From: Chitinophagaceae bacterium
Lineage (GTDB): Bacteria > Bacteroidota > Bacteroidia > Chitinophagales > Chitinophagaceae
Assembly: GCA_016786525.1 (NCBI GenBank)
Contig: JAEUVW010000338.1
Location: forward strand, 1-9,434
Reading direction: 5' to 3'
Length of the DNA: 9,434 bases
Part shown: in pieces, positions 1 to 5,552 of the stretch
How positions within the stretch are numbered: position 1 is the stretch's first letter
Layout: each line of letters opens with the position of its first letter
Made by a program: the position numbers and the translations under genes
The notes under the pieces: generated by a model
What the model was told of the DNA's origin: nothing
Databases searched by the model: none
What the model saw: the letters and a program-made list of their open reading frames with translations, nothing else

Positions 1-783
1 AGAGCGGTGTTCAGCCATTACGGAGGCCACGCCCATCCTGGTGTTGCTGAAGCCGGCGAGGTTCAGTTCTCCGCCCCAACCGGCGTCGGGGCGTATGGGT
101 TCCGGCTCTGCCAGCAGTACGCCGCCTATGGCGTCTGTACCATAGCGCACGCCCGCAGCACCCTTGAGCACCGTTATTTTGCCGGCTACAAAGGGATCTA
201 TATTCGGGGCATGCTCGGAGCCCCATTGCTGGTCTTCCTGCCGGATGCCGTTGTTCAGCATTAGTATCCTGTTGCTGTGCAGGCCGTGGATCACCGGTTT
301 GGAGATGGTGGCCCCGTTGTTCAATGTCGTTACGCCATTGACGTTCTTCAGCATCTCACTGATGGTTTTACCGGCATTTTGTTGCAGGGCATTGTGGTCC
401 AGTTGATCCTGGCTTTGGAGCAGGGTGTGTTCTTTCCTGCTTTTGACTATGATCTGGTGCAGCACTTTGTCCGAATGCTGCAACTGCAGGCGGTACAGCC
501 CGCTTTTACCGATCGTAAGCGGGAGCGTGGTGTCTTCTGTTTCGTAACTGTGCAGGTGTATCGTGTACCGGCCCGGGCAAATGTGCTCCAGGTTTGCGAT
601 GCCATTTTCGTCTGTTTGCACATGCATCTTGCTTTCCGTTAGGTACAGGAGTACATCCGGTACCGGTGCGCCGTTATGCGCCTCGGTGACCAGGATATTG
701 ACGGACAGCGTACAACTATCCTGTGCCCATGCACAAGTGCAGGAAAATACCGCCAACATTGCGGCGAAACAATAACGAAGCAT
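1..783 (-). CDS. TonB-dependent outer-membrane receptor, N-terminal part (runs off the window)
   Basis: The first 261 codons are present; the barrel lies beyond position 1. The ATG at 783-781 begins a signal peptide (MLRYCFAAMLAVFSCTCAWA, cleavage about residue 20/21). Residues ~25-92 form a carboxypeptidase-regulatory-like beta-sandwich (GAPVPDVLLYL, then TDENGIANLEHICPGRYTIHL), usual for Bacteroidota receptors. From ~residue 108 a TonB plug follows, with ISEMLKNVNGVTTLNNG, PVIHGLHSNRILMLNNGIR, the motif QQWGSEHAPNIDPF, and VLKGAAGVRYGTDAIGGVLL. The family imports metal complexes, siderophores, cobalamin or glycans across the outer membrane using TonB energy. No SusD gene is visible on the side that can be seen. 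The histidine-rich protein encoded 82 bp upstream suggests a metal ligand, but that is inference from context. Receptor identity is clear; substrate is not. Confidence 0.93.
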   Translation of the reverse strand, partial: MLRYCFAAMLAVFSCTCAWAQDSCTLSVNILVTEAHNGAPVPDVLLYLTESKMHVQTDENGIANLEHICPGRYTIHLHSYETEDTTLPLTIGKSGLYRLQLQHSDKVLHQIIVKSRKEHTLLQSQDQLDHNALQQNAGKTISEMLKNVNGVTTLNNGATISKPVIHGLHSNRILMLNNGIRQEDQQWGSEHAPNIDPFVAGKITVLKGAAGVRYGTDAIGGVLLAEPEPIRPDAGWGGELNLAGFSNTRMGVASVMAEHRS

Positions 784-819
784 ATTCGTTTTGAAAGAAT
801 AAGGAACAAAAAGATGGCT

Positions 820-844
820 TATTGAACATCGGAATGGTTCAATA
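820..844. repeat. 8-bp perfect inverted repeat in the spacer before the receptor gene
   Basis: TATTGAAC, a 9-nt spacer and GTTCAATA form a perfect 8+8 palindrome, about 37 bp upstream of the receptor ATG and 20 bp after the stop of the histidine-rich gene. On the minus strand a run of five T lies a few bases beyond it. It could be a dimeric repressor operator, an mRNA hairpin, or a weak attenuator between the two genes. The stem is AT-rich, so a strong terminator is unlikely. The symmetry is seen directly; the function is inferred. Confidence 0.5.
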
Positions 845-864
845 CAGCAAAGCAGGAAACAGGC

Positions 865-1203
865 TTATGCCATGGGAGGGCCCCTGGTGCTGGTGCTGTG
901 CACACTGCAGGGAATAAACTTCGCTGCTACTGTGCTGTGCTGCGTGGTAAAAACAGGGGAGGGTATATAGTCAACCCTCGGGAAAAATACGTCACCGGTA
1001 AAAGACTCCAGTACAAAATGCAGGAACGAACAGTGGTGATGCGGTGCCTCAAAATGGGTTTCCCCCGGCGGGCAGACATGTTCGGTATGGTGGGTATCTT
1101 CGTGGTGGGCAAACAGGTGCACAAATTCCTTCGCACTGGCGCCAAAAAGCAACAGGATGGCCAGGCCGCCGACAATAATGCTATGGAAAATGCGTTTGAT
1201 CAC
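865..1203 (-). CDS. Small histidine-rich membrane/exported protein, putative metal binder
   Basis: This 112-residue protein has one hydrophobic segment (about residues 8-22, IIVGGLAILLLFGAS) after a short basic start (MIKR), so it is either a signal peptide or a membrane anchor. The exported part is rich in histidine: 14 in total, clustered at 29-42 (HLFAHHEDTHHTEH) and 50-62 (H..EAPHHHCSFLH), with cysteines at 44, 58 and 99. Such His/Cys clusters commonly bind Zn, Cu, Ni or Co. I cannot assign a named family. The start is GTG at 1203-1201: there is no in-frame ATG near the N-terminus and an in-frame stop lies about 50 bp upstream. The receptor gene follows 82 bp downstream on the same strand, so the two are probably one operon. 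A -7 box lies only 5 nt before the GTG, so the transcript may be nearly leaderless. Confidence 0.75.
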   Translation of the reverse strand: MIKRIFHSIIVGGLAILLLFGASAKEFVHLFAHHEDTHHTEHVCPPGETHFEAPHHHCSFLHFVLESFTGDVFFPRVDYIPSPVFTTQHSTVAAKFIPCSVHSTSTRGPPMA

Positions 1204-1208
1204 CGGCG

Positions 1209-1216
1209 CAAAGGTA
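1209..1216 (-). promoter_or_regulatory. Bacteroidota -7 box (TACCTTTG) for the His-rich/receptor operon
   Basis: On the minus strand positions 1216-1209 read TACCTTTG, an exact match to the Bacteroidota sigma-A -7 consensus TAnnTTTG. I see no TTG -33 element at the usual 17-23 nt distance; the nearest lies about 28 nt away. The box ends 5 nt before the proposed GTG start, so the transcript would begin at or very near the start codon. Confidence 0.5.
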
Positions 1217-1254
1217 GCGTTTTTCAGCCGGGTGGCGATAGATTCAATTTAAAA

Positions 1255-1285
1255 TTGGATAAATGTGCCCCAAATTTTACTTTTG
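1255..1285 (+). promoter_or_regulatory. Promoter (TTG / TACTTTTG) for the secreted protein gene at 1320
   Basis: TTG at 1255-1257 and TACTTTTG at 1278-1285 are separated by 20 nt, fitting the Bacteroidota promoter pattern TTG-N17-23-TAnnTTTG. The predicted transcript start is about 1290-1293, giving a leader of about 30 nt before the ATG at 1320. Because this element overlaps an upstream in-frame ATG at 1263, it argues for the later start. Confidence 0.65.
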
Positions 1286-1319
1286 CGCTCAAATTTTCTC
1301 ACACATCAAAAAACAACTC

Positions 1320-1844
1320 ATGAAGAAAGTCATTATTGCCCTGTTCTCATTGCTGCTGCCCGTATTGGCGCAGGCCCAGGCAGACATTATTAAAAAGCAC
1401 AACGGGGAGACCATCACCGGTAAAGTGATGAAAGTAGATGAATACACCGTCATCTTCTCTTATGAAAATGAAGATGCCCAAAATACACTCAGTAAATACG
1501 CTATTGAAAAGATCACGTATGGCAAAAGCGGACGCGTTGAAGATGTAACGGAAAAGATCAATGTGCGCTCTGAAGACGACTGGGAAAAAGTAATGATCTT
1601 CGAAGAGAAATCTTACATTGTAGGATTGAAAAAAGAAGGGGAGATCAAAGGTAAAACCAGCCTGATCAACTATCACTCCGGCAATACCGGTGACAGGAAA
1701 GCAGAGAAAAAAATGAAAATGGCTGCTGCCGCTATGAAATGCCCCTTCGTGCTGATGACTTCAGATAAAATGACGGTAGGGGGTAGCTCCAACTCCCTGG
1801 GCGGATCGCAGGTGATCAAAAAAGGAATTGCGTATAAATACTAA
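1320..1844 (+). CDS. Secreted protein of unknown function (174 aa)
   Basis: The ATG at 1320 gives a clean Sec signal peptide (MKKVIIALFSLLLPVLAQAQA, cleavage about residue 19-21). The in-frame ATG at 1263 is rejected because the promoter lies inside that extension. Residues ~22-75 alternate short beta-strands (ADIIKKHNGETITGKVMKVD, then YTVIFSYEN, then YAIEKITYGKSGRVED); similar N-terminal modules of the form 'D.I...G..I.GKV......I.Y' are frequent in exported Bacteroidota proteins, but I cannot attach a function. Residues ~78-115 are charged; residues ~120-145 are Lys/Ala/Met-rich and probably helical (RKAEKKMKMAAAAMK), followed by a Gly/Ser-rich tail (VGGSSNSLGGSQ). There is no lipobox or C-terminal sorting domain. 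It is monocistronic: own promoter, and a strong terminator 25 bp after the stop. It probably resides in the periplasm. Confidence 0.8.
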   Translation: MKKVIIALFSLLLPVLAQAQADIIKKHNGETITGKVMKVDEYTVIFSYENEDAQNTLSKYAIEKITYGKSGRVEDVTEKINVRSEDDWEKVMIFEEKSYIVGLKKEGEIKGKTSLINYHSGNTGDRKAEKKMKMAAAAMKCPFVLMTSDKMTVGGSSNSLGGSQVIKKGIAYKY

Positions 1845-1868
1845 AAAGAACCTGCAGTGCGCTGTATG

Positions 1869-1899
1869 ATCCTGCCGGGAAACCGGCAGGATTTTTTTT
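1869..1899 (+). terminator. Intrinsic terminator of the secreted protein gene
   Basis: The perfect stem CCTGCCGG/CCGGCAGG (1871-1878 with 1883-1890) has a GAAA tetraloop, can be extended by two A-T pairs, and runs straight into eight T (1892-1899). This is a textbook rho-independent terminator for plus-strand transcription. Confidence 0.93.
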
Positions 1900-1901
1900 G
1901 T

Positions 1902-1934
1902 AAACCTATAAGGTTTTGTAAACCTTATAGATTT
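1902..1934. repeat. 15-bp inverted repeat AAACCTATAAGGTTT with 3-nt loop
   Basis: AAACCTATAAGGTTT (1902-1916), TGT, then AAACCTTATAGATTT (1920-1934) form an inverted repeat with one mismatch. Each arm is itself nearly palindromic around ATAAGG/CCTTAT. It lies between the two convergent terminators and has no gene of its own. It resembles the small palindromic intergenic elements scattered through many bacterial genomes; whether it is repeated elsewhere in this genome cannot be seen from one window. Confidence 0.7.
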
Positions 1935-1959
1935 GAGCAAGAATAGGTTGAGCACGAGG

Positions 1960-1993
1960 AAAAAAATAAGGATCAGCTATTGCTGATCCTTAT
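1960..1993 (-). terminator. Intrinsic terminator of dnaA
   Basis: A perfect 12-bp stem ATAAGGATCAGC/GCTGATCCTTAT (1966-1977 with 1982-1993) has a 4-nt loop. On the minus strand it is followed by a run of T (the complement of A 1960-1966). It begins 4 bp after the dnaA stop codon, so it ends the leftward dnaA transcript. Confidence 0.92.
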
Positions 1994-1997
1994 CGTA

Positions 1998-3485
1998 TTA
2001 AATGCTGGCCATGTGTACTTTCTGCTGCAGCTCCGATACCTTCTCTTTGTATTCGTTGTCGGTATCCATCAGGTCTTCTACGGTCTGGCAGGAGTGGATC
2101 ACCGTGGTGTGGTCGAATCCGCCGAAGTGTTCGCCTATATTTTTCAGTGAGCTCTTGGTAAATTTCTTCGCCAGGAACATCGTGATCTGCCGGGCCTGTA
2201 CAATTTCCCTTTTGCGGGTTTTGACCAGCAGTTTGTCGTAAGGGATATTGTAATGCTCGCAAACCATTTTCTGGATATTCTCGATGGTCAGTTCGCGGGC
2301 ATTCATCTTCACCAGGTTCTTCATTACCCTTTTGGCTACTTCCAGGTCTATTTCTTTCCGGTTCAGGGTAGCCTGTGCAAACAGGGAGATCGAAGCGCCG
2401 ATCAGGTCGCGGATGTTGTTCTGTATGTTGAATGCTATATACTTCACCACATCGTCAGACAGTTCCATGCCATCCTGCTTCATTTTCATTTTCAGGATCT
2501 CCTGCCTTGTTTCGAAGTCCGGTGCCTGTATGTCGGCATTCAGGCCCCAGCGGAAACGGCTCAGCAGCCTTTCCTGCATGCCTTCCAGGTCTTTGGGTGG
2601 GGTGTCGCTGGTCAGGATGATCTGTTTGCCGCCCTGGTGCAGGTGGTTGAAGATGGCGAAGAATACTTCCTGGGACTTTGGTGCTGTGGTAAAAATATGG
2701 ATGTCGTCGATGATGAGTACATCGATGAGCTGGTAAAAATGGATAAAGTCGTTTACTTCTCCGTTCTTGGAGTGATCGATAAACTGGTTGATGAACTTTT
2801 CTGCGCTCACATACAGCACGGCTTTGTTGCTGTGCAGGCGGCGCACTTCGTTGCCGATGGCCTGGGCAATATGCGTTTTCCCTAATCCGGTACTGCCGAA
2901 GATCACCAGGGGATTAAAGGAGGTAGCCCCGGGTTTCTGGGCTACGTTCATGCCGGCCAGGCGGGCTACGCGGTTGCAGTCGCCTTCTACCAGGTTGTCG
3001 AAGGTAAGATTGGGATTCAGCTGGGGATCAATGACCGTACGTTTCAAGCCCGGGATAGAGTAGGGGTTCTTGATGTTCATCGGGTCTTTGATGTGCAGGG
3101 GCAGGTCTACCATGTTGCTGCCCATCGACGGTTTTTGTGTCGTGCTGCCCGGCATATTGATGACGCTGTTCTTGCCCCCGTTGCGGGCAGAATTGCCATC
3201 GACCATTACGACCCGGTATTCCAGGCCGCCGTCTTTTCCTAAAACTCTTTTGATTGTTTTCCCCAGCAGATCAACGTAGTGTTCCTCAAGCCATTCGTAA
3301 AAAAACTGGCTGGGTACCTGCAGGGTCAGTACAAAGTTTTCCAATGCAACTGCCCTGATCGGGTCGAACCAGGTATGAAAGGCGCGTTCATTCACATTAT
3401 CCTGTATGATGGACAAGCACTTTTGCCAGGCGGCAACTGCTTCTTCTTCTTGAGAGCTAATATGTAAGTTCTGCTTTTCGGTCAT
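1998..3485 (-). CDS. dnaA: Chromosomal replication initiator protein DnaA
   Basis: DnaA binds DnaA boxes at oriC, oligomerises with ATP, opens the origin and helps load the helicase. At 495 aa it is slightly longer than E. coli DnaA (467). Domain I spans ~15-92 (AWQKCLSIIQDNV, FHTWFDPIRAVAL); a variable Gly/Asn/Met-rich linker covers ~93-155; the AAA+ domain (~157-390) opens with LTFDNLVEGDCN. It has Walker A GSTGLGKT (197-204), Walker B LIIDD (257-261), the box VII arginine finger R310 in LLSRFRWGL and sensor-2 R359. Domain IV (~395-495) carries the helix-turn-helix and signature FGGFDHTTVIH (454-464). Two departures from the usual consensus are visible: the signature reads GGFDHTT where GGRDHTT is typical, and sensor 2 reads RDLIG where RELEG is typical. 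Start is the ATG at 3485; no Shine-Dalgarno site or TAnnTTTG box is evident in the 154 bp upstream. It has its own terminator. No dnaN or gyrase neighbour is present. Confidence 0.98.
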   Translation of the reverse strand: MTEKQNLHISSQEEEAVAAWQKCLSIIQDNVNERAFHTWFDPIRAVALENFVLTLQVPSQFFYEWLEEHYVDLLGKTIKRVLGKDGGLEYRVVMVDGNSARNGGKNSVINMPGSTTQKPSMGSNMVDLPLHIKDPMNIKNPYSIPGLKRTVIDPQLNPNLTFDNLVEGDCNRVARLAGMNVAQKPGATSFNPLVIFGSTGLGKTHIAQAIGNEVRRLHSNKAVLYVSAEKFINQFIDHSKNGEVNDFIHFYQLIDVLIIDDIHIFTTAPKSQEVFFAIFNHLHQGGKQIILTSDTPPKDLEGMQERLLSRFRWGLNADIQAPDFETRQEILKMKMKQDGMELSDDVVKYIAFNIQNNIRDLIGASISLFAQATLNRKEIDLEVAKRVMKNLVKMNARELTIENIQKMVCEHYNIPYDKLLVKTRKREIVQARQITMFLAKKFTKSSLKNIGEHFGGFDHTTVIHSCQTVEDLMDTDNEYKEKVSELQQKVHMASI

Positions 3486-3615
3486 TGAGTTACGCGTATT
3501 CTGTAATTGTTGTCTTTCAAATCCCTTTGCTGGTCAGCATTTCAGTAAGTTGGTCCAGGTTTATGCTCCTGATTTTTTTGTTACTGCGGTGGACGAAGTT
3601 GCTAACATTTTGTTG

Positions 3616-3647
3616 AAAAAAAAATCAAAATTTATTTTTTTATTTCC
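3616..3647. other. AT-only tract after the metallophosphoesterase gene
   Basis: Nine A (3616-3624), then a mixed A/T stretch and seven T (3635-3641), give an almost purely A/T segment overlapping the end of the metallophosphoesterase gene (stop 3642-3640). Read on the minus strand it can fold as an A-run/T-run hairpin ending in nine T, so it may be a weak terminator. It could also be just easily melted DNA upstream of dnaA. I see no cluster of DnaA boxes (TTATCCACA-like) beside it. The rest of the 3486-3615 spacer holds nothing I can assign. Confidence 0.35.
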
Positions 3648-4557
3648 CAATTTCCACAGTTTGGGCATTGGCCGATAAAATATTTTTTTGGCTGGAAAAC
3701 AGGTAGTCGATCCGGCCTAAATGCGTTCCTCCCCAGCCCGCCTGAACCACCAAAATTTCTTCCTTGTCGCGGTTGAAATATTTCAGGGGTTGCTGCAGTA
3801 AAGTATGGCTATGGCCGCCAATGACCAGGTCGATGTGGCGGCTTTCCTTTGCCAGTGTTTTGTCATTTACCTGCAGCTGATCGTTCAGGCCCAGGTGTGA
3901 CAGGCAAATGACAAAGTCGCATTTCTGTTTCCTGCTCAGGTACAATGCTGTTTCATTGGCTTTGTCTACCGGGTTGAGGTAAACGATACCTTTATATTCT
4001 TTTTCCGGAATTTTCCCTTGCAGATCGGGGCTTACTCCCAATACCCCGATTTTCAATCCTTCCCGGATACAGACAACATAGGGAAGCAGGCTGCCTGCAA
4101 GTACGGACTGCTGCACCTCATAGTTGCAGCAGAGCAAAGGGAAACCTGCCTGCCGTATCTGCCGGGCAAGGTTGTCGACACCGCCGTCAAATTCATGTTC
4201 CCCGATACCTGCTGCATCGTAGCCCATCAGTTGCATGGCTTTTATTTGCGGGGCGCCCTGGTACAGGTCAAAGTCGGGGCCGCCCTGGAAAAAATCTCCC
4301 GAGTCGAATAGCAATACATTGCTTTCTTCAGTCCTGATCTTCCGGATCAGGTCCGCCCTGGCCTGCAGTCCACCCCTGCCGGCAAATTGGGGTGCCTGTT
4401 CCGGGAAGGGGTTCAGCAGGCCCTGCGTATCGTTGGTGTGCAATATCGTGAGCCGGGTTGTTTTGGCCTTTGCTGCACGCAAAAGAGGTAGGGAGCCCAA
4501 CAGGAAAGCGCCGGTCATAGCTCCGCTTTTTTTGATAAATGTCCTTCTACTCTGCAT
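3640..4557 (-). CDS. Tat-exported UshA-type metallophosphoesterase / 5'-nucleotidase catalytic domain
   Basis: This 305-residue protein begins MQSRRTFIKKSG, a twin-arginine (Tat) signal followed by a hydrophobic run to ~residue 28. The calcineurin-like phosphoesterase fold follows: ILHTNDTQG (38-46), LLFDSGDFFQGGP (82-94), GYDAAGIGEHEFDGGVDN (112-129), VICLSHLGLND (216-226) and VIGGHSHTLLQQP (245-257). These align with the dinuclear metal site of periplasmic 5'-nucleotidases. D43, D88, H221, H249 and the catalytic pair H121/D124 are kept. The normally invariant histidine of NDxH is Gln45, and the asparagine of GNHE/GNHD is Glu120. The nucleotide-binding C-domain is missing here and is encoded by the gene just upstream, which overlaps this one by 11 bp. 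Start: the ATG at 4557 fits the Tat signal and the overlap; the upstream extension in the same frame merely reads through that gene. Fold and location are confident; activity is uncertain. Confidence 0.88.
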   Translation of the reverse strand: MQSRRTFIKKSGAMTGAFLLGSLPLLRAAKAKTTRLTILHTNDTQGLLNPFPEQAPQFAGRGGLQARADLIRKIRTEESNVLLFDSGDFFQGGPDFDLYQGAPQIKAMQLMGYDAAGIGEHEFDGGVDNLARQIRQAGFPLLCCNYEVQQSVLAGSLLPYVVCIREGLKIGVLGVSPDLQGKIPEKEYKGIVYLNPVDKANETALYLSRKQKCDFVICLSHLGLNDQLQVNDKTLAKESRHIDLVIGGHSHTLLQQPLKYFNRDKEEILVVQAGWGGTHLGRIDYLFSSQKNILSANAQTVEIGK

Positions 4558-5335
4558 AGGCAATTCTTTTTTCCAAAACCTGGTGCACCGGCACTCCCTT
4601 GGCTTGCAATTCCATACATTCTTCCAGGAGCAGGTTTCTGAGCGAGAGACCGGTATTCCTGTTCCGGTGACACAATTTTGCCAGGAGCTGGCTATAGCGG
4701 CCGAGCAGGTAATCATTGACGAGTATGGTGTAGATCCTGTGTTCGTTCAGTGCTTCCGGGCCGATCCTGATCCTGACCGCCCTGCCGCTGTCAATGGTAA
4801 AAGATAAGCCCGAAAGCGGCATCCCGTTCATGCGCGCGATGCTGTCGCACAAATGATGCAGGACTGTTCCGCTCATGGACACCAATACCATTTTGTTTTC
4901 AAAAGGGATCAGCTCGTAAATGTCTTTGCGGTACACCGGCCCGGGAGCAATGTACTCTTTCCCGATACTGCCGTAACTGAGCAGGCAGATGTCTGCCTGT
5001 ATGCCTTGCCGGGATACCTGCTTCCTGGCTGCATCGCAGATCCAGTTCCCTAAGGTGCTTTCCGGCTGCGTTTTGCTCAGGGGAGTTTTGTTTTCCGCGA
5101 TAAGCTCTTCCATTTTGAACGCCAGGCTGTCTTTGTATAAAGACAACAGTTGCAAGACAGCAGTGTCCTGCGGGGTTGAACTCCCGGGTTTCAATTCGTA
5201 TAAGTGTATGCCCGTCATACAATGGTAGACCTTTTGTGCCCCTGCAATGCCTTTGCCGGCCAGCAGGCAACAAACCGGCAACACAGCATTGCGCAAAATG
5301 CTGACAATAAAGGAAATGCAGGCAAAGCGCGACAC
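4547..5335 (-). CDS. 5'-nucleotidase C-terminal-domain protein (separate subunit)
   Basis: This 262-residue protein resembles the nucleotide-binding C-domain of UshA-type 5'-nucleotidases. A probable signal peptide (hydrophobic run ~16-33, ending near AGAQ) precedes ESTLGNWICDAARKQ (92-106; compare the usual SxLGNLxADA), ADICLLSYGSIGKEY (114-128), DIYELIPFENKMVLVSMSGTVL (138-159) and YTILVNDYLL (202-211). Two ligand-contacting motifs are altered: N(x)GGLR is here SYGSIG (120-125), and the NGGDxx loop after NDYL is replaced by LGRYSQ. Its stop lies inside the start of the metallophosphoesterase gene (11-bp overlap), implying translational coupling and a two-chain enzyme. The start shown is GTG at 5335, just after an in-frame TAA; a TTG at 5296 giving MRNAVLPVCC... 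is an alternative with a more ordinary signal peptide. I found no clear minus-strand promoter in the 217 bp upstream. Confidence 0.8.
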   Translation of the reverse strand: MSRFACISFIVSILRNAVLPVCCLLAGKGIAGAQKVYHCMTGIHLYELKPGSSTPQDTAVLQLLSLYKDSLAFKMEELIAENKTPLSKTQPESTLGNWICDAARKQVSRQGIQADICLLSYGSIGKEYIAPGPVYRKDIYELIPFENKMVLVSMSGTVLHHLCDSIARMNGMPLSGLSFTIDSGRAVRIRIGPEALNEHRIYTILVNDYLLGRYSQLLAKLCHRNRNTGLSLRNLLLEECMELQAKGVPVHQVLEKRIAYAE

Positions 5336-5502
5336 AGTATTTTATTGAATATGAGCTATAAATTTAAGAATTTAATCTAAGTTGCAGCATCGTTTTGATA
5401 TTTTTGAGGTTTATCTGCGGAAGATTCTTCTGCTGAATCCTGTTTGGCGGTGCGGCTCAGTAATTAAAGCAAACTATAACACCGGGAAACCCATGTTTTT
5501 TT

Positions 5503-5510
5503 TACCTTTG
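5503..5510 (+). promoter_or_regulatory. Bacteroidota -7 box (TACCTTTG) for the GH3 gene
   Basis: TACCTTTG exactly matches TAnnTTTG and lies 42 nt before the GH3 ATG, giving a leader of roughly 35 nt. A TTG -33 element is not obvious; a run of T precedes the box. The rest of the 5336-5552 intergenic region is AT-rich and I can assign nothing else in it. A near-match TATAGTTTG (one extra spacer base) sits on the minus strand at about 5470-5478 and might serve the leftward genes. Confidence 0.6.
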
Positions 5511-5552
5511 CGCTCCTGTTTAAAAATTCCGAAAAAGCAATAGAAAGATAAC

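Noticed and set aside
1263..1319. Longer N-terminus for the secreted protein, starting at the ATG at 1263.
   Set aside because: The extension would contain the TACTTTTG promoter box and would bury a perfect signal peptide that starts at 1320.
898..1323. 141-codon open frame on the plus strand across the His-rich gene.
   Set aside because: It is antisense to a protein with a clear membrane segment and His/Cys clusters, has no recognisable domain, and runs through the promoter region.
2253..2885. 210-codon open frame on the plus strand inside dnaA.
   Set aside because: It is antisense to the conserved AAA+ and DNA-binding domains of DnaA; a frame shadow caused by codon bias.
3517..3624. Open frame on the minus strand ending ...LTEMLTSKGI just before dnaA, which reads like a small protein.
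   Set aside because: It is open only after a TGA and has no usable start codon before a late internal ATG. It may be chance or a decayed remnant; not enough to call a gene.
3486..3660. Possible oriC next to dnaA (AT-rich tract and a TTTCCACA sequence).
   Set aside because: Only one poor DnaA-box-like match is visible and it lies inside a coding region. There is no cluster of boxes and no dnaN neighbour. dnaA is often distant from oriC in Bacteroidota.
4558..4716. Longer N-terminus for the metallophosphoesterase.
   Set aside because: This stretch is the coding region of the upstream C-domain gene in another frame; the Tat signal begins at the ATG at 4557.
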